Source: Paenibacillus spongiae
GTDB lineage: Bacteria; Bacillota; Bacilli; Paenibacillales; Paenibacillaceae
Direction of reading: 5' to 3'
NCBI RefSeq assembly: GCF_024734895.1
Contig: NZ_CP091430.1
Location: 1,466,001-1,530,000, forward strand
DNA: 64,000 nucleotides
The position numbers were made by a program, and so were the translations under genes. Below, one piece after another: positions 1 through 8,904 of this stretch (the stretch's first letter is position 1; each line of letters begins with the position of its first letter). Under the pieces are notes generated by a model that worked only from the letters and a program-made list of their open reading frames with translations, ran no database searches and was not told where the DNA came from.

Positions 1-1
1 C

Positions 2-268
2 CGCTGGTTTGGTTCGACCTTGCTTGTAATCGTGTCGCTTAAAGCCGTGTTTCTCGATATGGCGAACAGCGATACCTTTTACAAAATGATTATATTCGTC
101 GTGCTGGGCGCCATATCGTTCCTTATTACATGGGTCAACAGCCGCTGGCAGGGCAAGGAAGCGGAGGAGCGGCTTCAAGCCGAACCGGAAGGGCTGCTGT
201 CAGAGGAAGCGATCGACAGGATCAGGTCGGCAGTGAAGGCGGCAGCCAAAGACAAACCCCACTTATAA
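2..268 (+). CDS. C-terminal fragment of DUF2339-type membrane protein
   Basis: The reading frame is open from base 2 to the stop at 266-268, so the 5' part lies outside the window. The visible 88 residues hold two hydrophobic segments (around LLVIVSLKAVFLDM and MIIFVVLGAISFLITWV), followed by a charged cytoplasmic tail rich in Glu, Arg and Lys. The pattern of a helix ending in an L-Y/F-D-like turn, a short loop and a final helix before a basic tail resembles the end of DUF2339 predicted membrane proteins. The function of that family is unknown. Assignment rests on the tail only, so it is moderate. Confidence 0.5.
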   Translation, partial: RWFGSTLLVIVSLKAVFLDMANSDTFYKMIIFVVLGAISFLITWVNSRWQGKEAEERLQAEPEGLLSEEAIDRIRSAVKAAAKDKPHL

Positions 269-431
269 ATCTAACCTATAAAAATCATAGCTTTCATATC
301 TTTGTCTTACGGACGTAAATGTGGTACAACTTATGATAGAATGAGAATAATAATCAAAGGCCTGGCAGACGGATACGAACGTCCACATCCCGATGCGGGC
401 CTTGAACGAAAAGAAGGAGTGTCAAATCATA

Positions 432-1511
432 ATGGCAGACGTAAAAAAAATCGCAGTCATCGCGGGCGACGGAATCGGCCCGGAAGTAGTAGGCGAAGCG
501 CTTAAAGTCATGAAGAAAACGGAGGAGCTGTTCGGGTACCAGTTCGAAATCGAGCACGGCTTGTTCGGCGGGATCGCCATCGACGAGAAAGGCACGCCGC
601 TTCCGCAGGAAACGCTCGACATCTGTAAGAAAGCCGACGCCGTCCTGCTTGGAGCCGTAGGCGGTCCGAAGTGGGACAACAATTCGAAGGAGCTGCGTCC
701 GGAGACGGGGCTGCTCGGGATCCGCAAGGCGCTCGGACTATTCTCCAACATCCGTCCTGCGAACGTATTCGATTGCTTGAAGGAAGCTTCCACTCTGAAG
801 CCTGAAGTACTGGAAGGAACGGATCTGATCGTCGTGCGCGAGCTGACGGGCGGCATCTACTTCGGCGAGAAATTCCGCCGCGAGGGAGCAAACGGTCAAG
901 AAGCGGTCGATACCTGCGTATACAATGTAACGGAAGTGGAGCGCATTGTGCGTCAAGCGTTCGAAATCGCCCAAACCCGCCGCAAGAAGCTGGCTTCGGT
1001 CGATAAAGCGAATGTCCTCGAGACGTCCCGTCTGTGGCGCGAAGTGGTTAACCGGATCGCTCCGGAATATCCGGATGTCGAGCTCGAGCATGTGCTTGTC
1101 GACAACTGCGCGATGCAGCTGCTTCGCCGTCCTTCCAGCTTCGATGTCATCGTAACGGAAAATATGTTCGGCGACATTCTGAGCGACGAAGCCGCAATGC
1201 TGACAGGCTCGATCGGCATGCTCTCCTCGGCTTCCCTCGGAGAAGGAAGCTTCGGCCTGTACGAGCCGGTTCACGGCTCGGCGCCTGACATTGCCGGACA
1301 AGGCATCTCCAATCCGATCGCTACGATTCTTTCCGTTGCGCTTATGTTCCGCCTGACGTTCGGCTACCATGAAGCGGCGCAGTTGATTGAAGATGCGGTG
1401 AAGAATGTTCTGGATGCCGGACACCGCACAACCGATATCGCGGTTGACAAGAGCAAGGCAATCGGCACCGAGGCAATGGGCGATTTGATCATTGCAGCGA
1501 TGAACAAATAA
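432..1511 (+). CDS. leuB: 3-isopropylmalate dehydrogenase
   Basis: Cytoplasmic enzyme of leucine biosynthesis: it oxidises and decarboxylates 3-isopropylmalate to 2-ketoisocaproate using NAD+ and a divalent metal. The 359-residue product opens with [16 protein letters not shown] and carries [13 protein letters not shown], the substrate-binding [28 protein letters not shown], the metal-site [15 protein letters not shown] and the NAD-binding [15 protein letters not shown], all typical of LeuB rather than isocitrate dehydrogenase. Length is normal for the family. I chose ATG 432 because the AAGGAG at 414-419 precedes it and the family begins there; an upstream in-frame ATG at 393 would add a non-conserved stretch. 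No other leu genes are adjacent in the window. Confidence 0.95.
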   Translation: MADVKKIAVIAGDGIGPEVVGEALKVMKKTEELFGYQFEIEHGLFGGIAIDEKGTPLPQETLDICKKADAVLLGAVGGPKWDNNSKELRPETGLLGIRKALGLFSNIRPANVFDCLKEASTLKPEVLEGTDLIVVRELTGGIYFGEKFRREGANGQEAVDTCVYNVTEVERIVRQAFEIAQTRRKKLASVDKANVLETSRLWREVVNRIAPEYPDVELEHVLVDNCAMQLLRRPSSFDVIVTENMFGDILSDEAAMLTGSIGMLSSASLGEGSFGLYEPVHGSAPDIAGQGISNPIATILSVALMFRLTFGYHEAAQLIEDAVKNVLDAGHRTTDIAVDKSKAIGTEAMGDLIIAAMNK

Positions 1512-1515
1512 TAAT

Positions 1516-1530
1516 TTATAGTAATTATTA
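1516..1530 (+). promoter_or_regulatory. Candidate PerR box upstream of the peroxiredoxin gene
   Basis: TTATAGTAATTATTA matches 12 of the 14 specified bases of the PerR consensus TTATAATNATTATAA (known from Bacillus). It lies 19 bp upstream of the -35 hexamer of the peroxiredoxin promoter. The region is very AT-rich, which lowers the specificity of the match; an overlapping exact dyad TTATTAT-AAA-ATAATAA spans 1525-1541. Confidence 0.35.
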
Positions 1531-1549
1531 TAAAATAATAATTTCAATA

Positions 1550-1578
1550 TTGACTAAGCTACAATGTAATGTTACGAT
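1550..1578 (+). promoter_or_regulatory. Sigma-A promoter of the peroxiredoxin gene
   Basis: TTGACT (1550-1555), a 17-bp spacer and TACGAT (1573-1578) lie about 70 bp upstream of the peroxiredoxin start codon. No terminator is visible between leuB and this site, so some read-through from leuB is possible. Confidence 0.55.
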
Positions 1579-1650
1579 TTCTAATGAAGTCACTTAGTGA
1601 CACTGACCTATCTAAATATGAACGCGAAAGCGTCAAGGAGGTATTCTCGA

Positions 1651-2199
1651 ATGGCAGAACGTTTGGTAGGCCGTCCGGCTCCAGATTTCAACATGGAAAC
1701 GGCAACGGGCAATGGACAAGATTTCGGCACGGCTTCTCTTTCGGATTACAAAGGCAAATGGCTCGTACTTTTCTTCTATCCACTTGACTTTACTTTCGTA
1801 TGCCCAACTGAAATTACGGCGCTTAGCGAAGCAGCCGGCGAATTCAGCAAGCTGGGTACTGAAATTCTTGGTGTCAGCGTTGACAGCAAGCACAGCCACC
1901 GCGCTTGGATCAATACACCAGTAAATGATAATGGCCTTGGCCAATTGAACTTCCCGCTTGCCGCTGACATCACGAAGAGCGTCGCTCGTGATTACGGCGT
2001 CCTGATCGAAGAAGAAGGTATCGCACTGCGCGGCCTGTTCATTATCGATCCGGAAGGCGAAGTGAAATACCAAGTCGTCAACCACAACAATGTTGGCCGC
2101 AGCGTAGAAGAAACGCTTCGCGTCCTGCAAGCCCTGCAATCCGGCGGTCTGTGCCCAATCAACTGGAAACCAGGCGACAAGCATCTGACAGCGAAATAA
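1651..2199 (+). CDS. Typical 2-Cys peroxiredoxin (AhpC/Prx1 type)
   Basis: Thiol peroxidase that reduces hydrogen peroxide and organic or peroxynitrite oxidants in the cytoplasm. The 182-residue product has the peroxidatic Cys51 in DFTFVCPTE and the resolving Cys168 in [11 protein letters not shown], plus the [16 protein letters not shown] segment that follows in the Prx1 group. This C-terminal type is usually recycled by thioredoxin or AhpF; no reductase gene is next door. The start at ATG 1651 is set by the AAGGAGG at 1635-1641. It is a monocistronic unit with its own promoter and a terminator at 2234-2270. A PerR-type box upstream would fit peroxide induction. Confidence 0.93.
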   Translation: MAERLVGRPAPDFNMETATGNGQDFGTASLSDYKGKWLVLFFYPLDFTFVCPTEITALSEAAGEFSKLGTEILGVSVDSKHSHRAWINTPVNDNGLGQLNFPLAADITKSVARDYGVLIEEEGIALRGLFIIDPEGEVKYQVVNHNNVGRSVEETLRVLQALQSGGLCPINWKPGDKHLTAK

Positions 2200-2233
2200 T
2201 AACGAAGCGCGATTCATTAACGAATCGTACGAT

Positions 2234-2270
2234 AACCCGGCACCGGTTCACGGTGCCGGGTTTTATTTTT
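2234..2270 (+). terminator. Intrinsic terminator after the peroxiredoxin gene
   Basis: AACCCGGCACCG (2234-2245) and CGGTGCCGGGTT pair perfectly across a 5-nt loop and are followed by a U-rich run. Confidence 0.92.
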
Positions 2271-2491
2271 TTTGAAAGATAAGAAAATATTAATGATCGC
2301 GATACAATGCTTATATTTCGGAGGGATGAAGCTCATTTCCGCAGCGTTGGCGTCCCTTTCGGGCTAGTGTCGAAACTTGGAAAGCAGGAATTTCATTCCC
2401 CCGTCGCGAATAGGTTGAGTAGAAGAATGTCGCATCGGTCTTCTACGGTTTTTATATCGCGAATGAGACAGTGGTAAGGAGGGAGACGAAC

Positions 2492-2917
2492 ATGAGTTTT
2501 TGTTGCGGCGCCAGTATGATCGGCACGAACGGAACGCTGAAGCATTTTCGGACGCATATTCATAATGTCCCGATATTGTTTTGTCCGGTGTGCCACCGGG
2601 TTGCAATCCACCACGGCATCGAGAACGAGTACGAAATACTAGCTGAATATGCCCATGGGGATGGGGCTTCTGAAGTTGATTTTCTTGAATATGTCGATCA
2701 GGACGGCAGTGAACTGTTCGAGAACTGCGTCAATAATGAGAATGAAGACCCGATGGATGTCGTCTCCAACCAAATCGATATGGCGCTTGACCTGTTAAGC
2801 TTTGCGAAGCAGATCGGCGACGAGGCTTGGGAGGCTGAATTGAAGCATCGATTGGGCGTGCTCGTCAAGCGTCGCGCCAAGCTGCGTCAGCGGCGAACCT
2901 CGGAAGGATATTGTTAA
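2492..2917 (+). CDS. Hypothetical protein with zinc-ribbon-like N-terminus
   Basis: I do not recognise this 141-residue protein. It starts MSFCCGAS and has CPVCHR about 30 residues later, so a C-C/C-x2-C zinc ribbon is plausible. The middle is acidic (a run around VDFLEYVDQDGSELFENCVNN) and the C-terminal third is an amphipathic helix pair ending in a basic stretch, KRRAKLRQRR. There is no signal peptide or membrane segment. The start at ATG 2492 follows AAGGAGGG at 2476-2483 with 8-nt spacing. It is a single-gene unit between two terminators. The basic tail and ribbon would suit a nucleic-acid or protein adaptor, but no function can be assigned. Confidence 0.75.
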   Translation: MSFCCGASMIGTNGTLKHFRTHIHNVPILFCPVCHRVAIHHGIENEYEILAEYAHGDGASEVDFLEYVDQDGSELFENCVNNENEDPMDVVSNQIDMALDLLSFAKQIGDEAWEAELKHRLGVLVKRRAKLRQRRTSEGYC

Positions 2918-2924
2918 CCACTTT

Positions 2925-2952
2925 GCCTCCTGTAGAAGGAGGCTTTTTATTT
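2925..2952 (+). terminator. Intrinsic terminator upstream of sigI
   Basis: GCCTCCT (2925-2931) pairs with AGGAGGC (2937-2943), followed by TTTTT. It separates the zinc-ribbon gene from the sigI promoter. Confidence 0.85.
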
Positions 2953-2968
2953 GTTATTTAATATGGAG

Positions 2969-2997
2969 ACCCCCACAAGAGCAAAGAACAACACGAA
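2969..2997 (+). promoter_or_regulatory. SigI-type promoter in front of sigI
   Basis: ACCCCC (2969-2974, continuing ACA) and CGAA (2994-2997), 19 bp apart, match the -35 and -10 elements reported for Bacillus SigI-dependent promoters. The -10 element lies 15 bp before the sigI start, so the gene is probably autoregulated. The sequence match is direct; the regulation is inferred. Confidence 0.65.
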
Positions 2998-3012
2998 ATC
3001 TATACATGTGAG

Positions 3013-3831
3013 GTGGAGCGGTTGCTACTCGTACTGTTTAAGCGGTTTTTCGGTAAGCAGAGATCGGCCGGTGAGAGTGAAGAATCGCCGGAAGACACGG
3101 TTGCGCGAATACGCGAAGGACTTGCGTCACGCGATGAATTTATCGCCGCCTATCAGCCGTATATCGTCAAGGTGACCAGCCGGTTTTGCAAAAGATATAT
3201 CGATCCTACACGCGATGACGAATTCAGCATTGCGCTGAGCGCGTTCAATGAAGCCATCGAGCAATACGCAAGCCATGCAGGAAAATCGTTTCTCGGCTTT
3301 GCCGAAACGGTCATCCGGCGGAGGCTTATTGACTATGTCCGAAAAGAGCAGCGTCATTCCAATACGATTTCATACAGCTCCTTCGAAACCGTCGATGAAG
3401 AAGATCAGACGGTAAATCCGATCGAAACGCAGGAGGCGATGCAGCGTTACAGCTTGCAGCAGGATGCCGAGGCGAGACAAATGGAAATCGCCGAGTATAA
3501 CGGCTGTCTTCAGCACTACGGCATCACGTTTGCTGAGCTGCCCGACCTGTCTCCCAAGCATGCGGATTCCAGATTGCTGCTGGCATCCATCAGCTTATCG
3601 CTGGCTGCAACGCCGGCCTTATTTCAATCGTTCGAAGCGACGCAGAAGCTTCCCATTAAAGAGCTGTGCGTGCTGGCCGGCGTGTCGAGAAAAACGATCG
3701 AGCGCAATCGCAAATACATTATTGCGCTAGCTTTATTACATAAAGGGGATTATCCCTATTTGCAGGCTTATCTGCAGCCCTTGCAGCAAGTAAACGATAA
3801 CGAGAACGATGCGAAAGGAGTGAGAGCATGA
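3013..3831 (+). CDS. sigI: RNA polymerase sigma factor SigI
   Basis: Alternative sigma-70-family factor, in Bacillus linked to heat and envelope stress and held at the membrane by RsgI. The 272-residue product shows region 2 (FIAAYQPYIVKVTSRFCKRYID, then DDEFSIALSAFNEAIEQY and VIRRRLIDYVRKE), the SigI-specific CLQHYGITFAEL / SPKHADSR block, and the C-terminal helix-turn-helix LPIKELCVLAGVSRKTIERNRKYIIAL. The reading frame starts at GTG 3013; a TTG at 3022 is an alternative and neither has an ideal ribosome site. Its stop overlaps the rsgI start (ATGA), so the two are translationally coupled. It sits behind a SigI-like promoter. Confidence 0.93.
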   Translation: MERLLLVLFKRFFGKQRSAGESEESPEDTVARIREGLASRDEFIAAYQPYIVKVTSRFCKRYIDPTRDDEFSIALSAFNEAIEQYASHAGKSFLGFAETVIRRRLIDYVRKEQRHSNTISYSSFETVDEEDQTVNPIETQEAMQRYSLQQDAEARQMEIAEYNGCLQHYGITFAELPDLSPKHADSRLLLASISLSLAATPALFQSFEATQKLPIKELCVLAGVSRKTIERNRKYIIALALLHKGDYPYLQAYLQPLQQVNDNENDAKGVRA

Positions 3832-5408
3832 ACCGCGGGATCGTTATGGAAATCGAAAATCGCCATAGTATTGTCTTGACGCCGGATGGACAATTCCGGC
3901 GCGTTCCGTCCGCAGCCGGCGTATCGGTTGGAGACGAAATCCGGTTGGATGCCCTCCCCCGCATCCGTAAGCCGAAAGCTCTGTACAGCTTGGGGATCGG
4001 TGCGGCGGCGATTGTGCTGCTTCTGATCATTCCGCTTCTTATGAGCCTGGGGAATTCGCAGACCGGCGTTGTCGCTTATTTGACGATGGATATCAATCCA
4101 AGCATCGAGATTGGAGTCGACGACGAAGAGAAGGTAGTCGAGCTGCGCGCGATGAATCGGTCGGCCAAGAAGCTGACCAAGGGAATGGAATACGAGGGTT
4201 TACAGGTGGAACAGGTCGCAGAGACGATTATGGACCGTGTGGATGCCGCCCATTATTTTGACAGCGGGGAAGGCGATGTTCTCATCGCGAGCGTGCTTGT
4301 CAAGGAAACGGGCAAGGCTGACTTCGAATCCCGGCTAACCGCCCATGTGGATGCGGCCGTGAAGAAGTCGCTCGCCAAGAACGATGCGGATAGCAAGCGT
4401 ACCGTACGAGTAAACACCGTGTCCGCGCCGAAGGAAATTCGGGATGCAGCGAACGAAGCCGGACTCTCCTCAGGGAAAATGGCATTCTATCTCGTAGCCA
4501 AGAGCCAGGGCCATGATGTCGATATTAAGAAGCTGAAGCATACATCCATACACAAAACGGCGAAGCAATGGGGCGGCGTCGGCGCCGTTCTGGACGATGA
4601 TAAGAAGCAGGCGGCAGAAAAGAAAGCGGCGGAGCAGAGACAGAAGGAGCAGAAAAAGAAGCTTGAGGAGCTGTTGAAGAAAGAAAAGGAACAGCATAAG
4701 AAGGCTAATAATTTGCCGAATAAAGAGGCTCTTAACCCGAAGCAGAATGACAAGGCGGATGCGCAGACTGCAAACGGCAAAGCTGCCGTTGTCAATCAGC
4801 CAGGCCAGGCAAAGAACAAGACCGAGGATCAGCAGGAAAACGGGAAATATAAGAATAAGGACAAAGAAAGAGAGCGGGGGACAAACCAGGGCAAAAACAA
4901 CAAGGAGGAGCGGAATCGGGATAAAGAGAAAGACGATGATGACCGCAAAGAGTCAGGCTCGAATCGAAAATGGAAGCAAGGCAGCGACGATAACGATGAC
5001 GATGATGATCATAACGGCGACCGTAACCGGTCATCATCGGTCCAACCGAATAAATCCCAATCGGTAAAAAACAACCCAGAAAAGAATAAAGACACGAAAC
5101 ACGATTCCAAGGACTCGGATCGTTCAGGCGGGCAGCAGAGTGGCGAACAAGCCAATGGTGGCCGCCAAACTGCCGTTTATCCGCCTTCGGCAGCAAACGG
5201 GTCGAAGAAGGATAAAGAGGACGACGATGGGCGCAAGCGTGAGCAGGAGAAGAAGAAAGAAAAGGAAGTAAAGCAGGAGCGTAAGGAGAAGGAAAAGGAA
5301 AAAGATAGAGTTAGCGATAAAGATAAAGATAAAGATAAAGATAAAGATAAAGATAAAGAAAACGAGAAGTCTCATAAAGCCGGGAAAGAGCGGGAGCGCG
5401 GGGATTGA
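3828..5408 (+). CDS. rsgI: Anti-sigma factor RsgI with long charged tail
   Basis: Membrane anti-sigma factor that binds SigI on the cytoplasmic side and senses a signal outside. The 526-residue product has the RsgI N-terminal domain (about 1-50, GIVMEIENRHSIVLTPDGQF), one membrane helix (about 52-74) and an extracytoplasmic domain to about residue 260. That domain begins YLTMDINPSIEIGVDD; the Asn90-Pro91 bond is where RsgI proteins are known to self-cleave. From about 265 to the end the protein is almost entirely Lys, Glu, Asp, Gln and Asn, with coiled-coil-like KKAAEQRQKEQKKKLEELL and a (DK)7 run. It therefore lacks the carbohydrate-binding or enzyme domain seen on clostridial RsgI proteins. 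Confidence 0.92.
   Translation: MNRGIVMEIENRHSIVLTPDGQFRRVPSAAGVSVGDEIRLDALPRIRKPKALYSLGIGAAAIVLLLIIPLLMSLGNSQTGVVAYLTMDINPSIEIGVDDEEKVVELRAMNRSAKKLTKGMEYEGLQVEQVAETIMDRVDAAHYFDSGEGDVLIASVLVKETGKADFESRLTAHVDAAVKKSLAKNDADSKRTVRVNTVSAPKEIRDAANEAGLSSGKMAFYLVAKSQGHDVDIKKLKHTSIHKTAKQWGGVGAVLDDDKKQAAEKKAAEQRQKEQKKKLEELLKKEKEQHKKANNLPNKEALNPKQNDKADAQTANGKAAVVNQPGQAKNKTEDQQENGKYKNKDKERERGTNQGKNNKEERNRDKEKDDDDRKESGSNRKWKQGSDDNDDDDDHNGDRNRSSSVQPNKSQSVKNNPEKNKDTKHDSKDSDRSGGQQSGEQANGGRQTAVYPPSAANGSKKDKEDDDGRKREQEKKKEKEVKQERKEKEKEKDRVSDKDKDKDKDKDKDKENEKSHKAGKERERGD
5316..5357 (+). repeat. Seven tandem GATAAA hexamers
   Basis: Seven uninterrupted GATAAA units encode (Asp-Lys)7 near the end of rsgI. Because the unit is six bases, gain or loss of copies would change tail length without a frameshift. 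Confidence 0.95.
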
Positions 5409-5439
5409 CACCTTAGAAGCATACTGCTGGGCAGCAATG

Positions 5440-5489
5440 AATAAACCGCGTGAACACAGGATAATGAATCTGCGTTCATGCGGTTTATT
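5440..5489 (+). terminator. Long stem-loop after rsgI, weak or missing U tail
   Basis: AATAAACCGCGTGAAC at 5440 and GTTCATGCGGTTTATT ending at 5489 pair with few mismatches across a 17-19-nt loop. The right arm supplies the T-rich bases but no long T run follows, so this may be an inefficient terminator or an mRNA-end stabiliser. Confidence 0.5.
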
Positions 5490-5582
5490 GCTAAGTATCG
5501 GTTCTTATCCATACCCCGCCGGAGGACCGCGTAGCCCTTTCATCCTACCCGGAAAGCAGGCGATATTCGACAGGATCTCCTG

Positions 5583-5612
5583 TTGACAATTATTAGAAGC
5601 TGTTACTATTAT
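5583..5612 (+). promoter_or_regulatory. Sigma-A promoter of the histidine kinase gene
   Basis: TTGACA (5583-5588), an 18-bp spacer and TATTAT (5607-5612) lie about 115 bp upstream of the kinase start codon. Confidence 0.6.
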
Positions 5613-5725
5613 TACTTTAAGCGTTATGAATAGAGCGATATTTGTCGCGAATCGGTGCGTTATTAACACAGGTGAACCCGCTATGGCCTCGCTTCCCCTA
5701 TGGGGCCGCAAGAGAGGAGCAGAAC

Positions 5726-7099
5726 ATGCAAGCGATTCGAAAGCGATATTTTCCGGCGCTTGCCGAATACATACGAAGCGGCAGTGAAGCTTCTCTCTAT
5801 GAAGCAACGGAAATCGGCAAATTGCTTCACGGCATTCATCCGGAAGATATTATAGCCATCCATGAAGAGTCCATGCAGACACTCGTGGCGAATGTGGAGT
5901 CGGAAGAGGCGTTAAAGCTGTACCACCGATCGTTCATCTTCCTGATCGAGCTGATGGTAGCCTTTCGCTTCCGGGTGCAGCCGGAGCAAACGCAGGAGCA
6001 GCGATTCAGTGAAATGCGCGACATGCTGCTCAATTCACACCGTTCGTTCCGCATGGTTAAAAACAAATACGAGAATGTGCTCCAGCATATGGATAGCGGA
6101 ATCGCGATATTCGACAGCGACGGCATGCTGTCCTTCATTAATCTGCAGATGGCCAAGATGCTCGATATTCCGAGAAAGACGCTGATCGGATGCAGCTTGC
6201 GCGAATTATTGACCCATCCGCAGCTGCGAACGGGTACGAAGCGCATTCTGCTGCGTCTGTATAAGGAAATGTTTCTGAGCCGCAGCCGCTATCTGGAATT
6301 TCAGGACTCGAACGGCAAGCACCTGCTGGTGACCGTGACTTATGGGGACCAGCTGGACGGCGATTACTTATTCAGCGTTAAGGATGTTTCGGAATACAAG
6401 CAGATCGAGCAAACCGCTTACCAGAACGATAAGCTGGCCATGCTCGGCAAGATCGCGGCAGCCATTGCGCATGAAATCCGCAATCCGTTAACCTCCATCC
6501 GCGGTTTCATTCAGCTTCTCAAGCCGCACCTGCTGCAGCTCGGCAAAGAGGAGTACGCCCGCATCATATTGGCCGAGATCGACCGGGCAAACGATATTAT
6601 TTACGAATTTCTCAACTCCTCGAAGCCTTCCGCCCCGATGAAGCAGAAGGTTTACATCACCTCCCTGCTCAAGGAAGTCGTTCTGCTGTGCGAAAGCGAA
6701 GCGCTCATGAAAGGCTGTCAGATTCAGATGGAATTCTATGATGAGCAGCTAGCCGTCTCCATCGATGTGAAGCAGATTAAGCAGGTCATTCTGAATATCA
6801 TGCGCAACGCGATGGATGCCATTGAGGAGCTTGGAGACGAGCGCAGCGGATGCATTGTCATTCTTGCAAGGCGTGAGGGCGCTTATATTGAAATTGCGAT
6901 ACGGGATAACGGTAAAGGGATGGATCATACGACGAAGATTCGGCTGTTCGATCCGTTCTATACGACGAAGGCCGAGGGCACCGGTCTCGGTTTATCCGTC
7001 AGTTATCGTATCATTCGCAATCACGGCGGCACGATCCGAGTGACGAGCGATACGGAAGAAGGAACGGAATTCAAGATCTATTTGCCATTAGTAGAGTAA
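5726..7099 (+). CDS. PAS-domain sensor histidine kinase, sporulation-kinase type
   Basis: Soluble autophosphorylating kinase of 457 residues with no membrane segment. Order of parts: an alpha-helical N-terminal domain (about 1-115) resembling the RsbU/KinB-like N-terminal helical domain; a PAS domain (about 125-235, DSGIAIFDSDGMLSFIN); HisKA with the phospho-acceptor His249 in IAHEIRNPLTSIRGFIQLL; and the ATPase domain with N box NIMRNAMDAIEE, G1 DNGKGMD, F box LFDPFYTTK and G2 GTGLGLSVSYRII. This orphan arrangement (no response regulator next door) is what Bacillales phosphorelay kinases show. ATG 5726 is preceded by GAGGAG at the right distance. The phosphorelay role is inferred from architecture. 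Confidence 0.88.
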   Translation: MQAIRKRYFPALAEYIRSGSEASLYEATEIGKLLHGIHPEDIIAIHEESMQTLVANVESEEALKLYHRSFIFLIELMVAFRFRVQPEQTQEQRFSEMRDMLLNSHRSFRMVKNKYENVLQHMDSGIAIFDSDGMLSFINLQMAKMLDIPRKTLIGCSLRELLTHPQLRTGTKRILLRLYKEMFLSRSRYLEFQDSNGKHLLVTVTYGDQLDGDYLFSVKDVSEYKQIEQTAYQNDKLAMLGKIAAAIAHEIRNPLTSIRGFIQLLKPHLLQLGKEEYARIILAEIDRANDIIYEFLNSSKPSAPMKQKVYITSLLKEVVLLCESEALMKGCQIQMEFYDEQLAVSIDVKQIKQVILNIMRNAMDAIEELGDERSGCIVILARREGAYIEIAIRDNGKGMDHTTKIRLFDPFYTTKAEGTGLGLSVSYRIIRNHGGTIRVTSDTEEGTEFKIYLPLVE

Positions 7100-7174
7100 A
7101 GGATTAGAATCGGGTTATAACCGATACCATCGTGACTTTGGACCTCAGCTAGACGGATGATAAGGACTGGAGAA

Positions 7175-7199
7175 GCCTGGAAGCCGTGCGCTTCCAGGC
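7175..7199 (+). other. Perfect 10-bp hairpin before the aminopeptidase gene
   Basis: GCCTGGAAGC (7175-7184), loop CGTGC, GCTTCCAGGC (7190-7199). No T run follows. It is flanked by GATGATA and TATCATC, which could extend the structure. It may end kinase transcripts with low efficiency or shape the leader of the next mRNA. Confidence 0.6.
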
Positions 7200-7292
7200 A
7201 GCGTCTATCATCACTTGAGGGCCAGCTTGACGAGGGCGGGGATAGCCTGATTTTTTGGTATCCGGGATATGAGAGAGGAGATGGATGATAGG

Positions 7293-8819
7293 ATGAGCGA
7301 GGTTCAGTTTACATATGGGATGAATGACGGGGAGACGGCGGACTATGACGTCATCGTCAAGTTTGTAAGCCGCGAGGACGTACAGGAGGAGAGCGCCCTG
7401 TGGGTGCATCCGCAGCTGGACGCGGCGCTTCGCGTACATGTAGAGAAGGGGCTGTTTAAAGCGGAAGCGAAGGAAGTGCTTGCGCTGCCGACGCTCGGTC
7501 TTCTTCCTGCCAGCCATGTGATCTACGTAGGCGTGGCTCCTTCGGATCTGACAACCGACAGCTTGCGGGATGCGGCAACAGCTGCTGCCAAGGCGGCAGG
7601 GCGTCTGAAAGCGAATGCCGTTCAACAATTGCTCCCGGAGGCGGTGCGCCTCGGTTCTTCGGCTTGTACGCCGGCACAGGCGGCGCAGTCGATGACGGAA
7701 GGCTACGCGCTCGGCGTATTCAAGCGCAAGACGGTAAAGACGGACGATAGCCCGCGTCAATCGACCGTTCGCTCGGTCACTTTCACGCCTGCGGACGCAG
7801 CAGGCCATTCACCGGAAGCGGAGGAGCAGTGGAAGGCGGGCATTCAACGCGGAACGGTATTTGCGGCTGGGGTTGTCTATGCGCGTGATCTGACCAATCT
7901 TCCGGGCAACCATCTGACGCCGGAGCTTCTGGCTTCAGAGGCGGAAGTGCTGGCTGGGCAATATGGCATGGAGATTGAAGTGCTGGATGAATGGACGGCG
8001 GCTGAACAAGGAATGGGCGGCCTGCTCGGCGTCGGTCAGGGCAGCGCCAACCCGCCGCGGATGATCGTCATTCATTATGAAGGCGCCGCTGACGATAAAG
8101 AGGTATGGGGCTTGATCGGCAAAGGCATTACGTTCGATACGGGCGGCATTTCATTGAAGAACGCGGAAGGCATGCAGACCATGATCTGCGATATGGCCGG
8201 GGCCGCCTCCGTTCTGGGCGTCATGCGCATTATCGGGGAGCTGAAGCCGAAGGTGAACATCCTTGCGGTCATTCCATCCGCGGAGAATATGCCTTCAGAC
8301 CGGTCTTATAAGCCGGGCGACGTCTTGAAGATGATGAACGGCACGACGGTTGAAGTCGTGAACACGGATGCCGAAGGGCGCCTCGTCCTGGCCGACGGTC
8401 TTACGACCGCGATCAAGCGCGGCGCGACGAAGCTGATCGATCTTGCGACGCTCACCGGAGCTGTCGGCGTTGCCTTGGGGAATGTCGTCACGGGCGCGGT
8501 AACGAATAATGATGAGCTGCTGCAGCAGGTGATGCAGGCTTCCAAGCAGTCGGGAGAACGGATCTGGCAGCTCCCGTCCTTCCCCGAATACCGCAAGCAG
8601 CTGGACAGCGATGCCGCCGATATGAAGAACAGCGGAGGCCGGATGGGAGGCACGATTACAGGCGGCCTATTCATCGGCGCGTTCGCTGAAGATCGGCCGT
8701 GGGTGCATTTGGACATCGCGGCAACCGCGTGGCTCGACAGCGAACGCTCCTGGGAGCCGAAGGGCGGCACCGGCGTCATGGTTCGGACGCTTGGCGAGCT
8801 CTTGACGCAAGAGCAATAA
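7293..8819 (+). CDS. pepA: Leucyl aminopeptidase, M17 family
   Basis: Two-metal cytosolic exopeptidase that removes N-terminal residues, mainly Leu. The 508-residue product contains the metal-binding GKGITFDTGGISLK, MICDMAGAASVLG, and the family signature NTDAEGRLVLADGL at about residues 357-370. These place the catalytic Lys, Arg and the Asp/Glu ligands as in the family. The N-terminal third (about 1-180) is the variable M17 domain. Three in-frame ATGs compete (7269, 7281, 7293); AGAGGAG at 7274-7280 best serves 7293, but the start is uncertain by up to eight codons. It is followed at 86 bp by the MFS gene, probably in the same transcript. Confidence 0.93.
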   Translation: MSEVQFTYGMNDGETADYDVIVKFVSREDVQEESALWVHPQLDAALRVHVEKGLFKAEAKEVLALPTLGLLPASHVIYVGVAPSDLTTDSLRDAATAAAKAAGRLKANAVQQLLPEAVRLGSSACTPAQAAQSMTEGYALGVFKRKTVKTDDSPRQSTVRSVTFTPADAAGHSPEAEEQWKAGIQRGTVFAAGVVYARDLTNLPGNHLTPELLASEAEVLAGQYGMEIEVLDEWTAAEQGMGGLLGVGQGSANPPRMIVIHYEGAADDKEVWGLIGKGITFDTGGISLKNAEGMQTMICDMAGAASVLGVMRIIGELKPKVNILAVIPSAENMPSDRSYKPGDVLKMMNGTTVEVVNTDAEGRLVLADGLTTAIKRGATKLIDLATLTGAVGVALGNVVTGAVTNNDELLQQVMQASKQSGERIWQLPSFPEYRKQLDSDAADMKNSGGRMGGTITGGLFIGAFAEDRPWVHLDIAATAWLDSERSWEPKGGTGVMVRTLGELLTQEQ

Positions 8820-8904
8820 AGAGAATTTAAGCGAAAGGCAAGACCAGAACAAGGCAAGACAAGACAAGGCATTGGAATAGACACCATGAAGGAGCAAGCC
8901 CGCC

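Noticed and set aside
738-1547. Long minus-strand open frame over leuB
   Set aside because: Shadow of the leuB codon pattern; leuB is certain on the plus strand.
8836-8872. Short AAGGCAAGAC repeats between the aminopeptidase and MFS genes
   Set aside because: Too short and irregular for a CRISPR or a defined repeat family.
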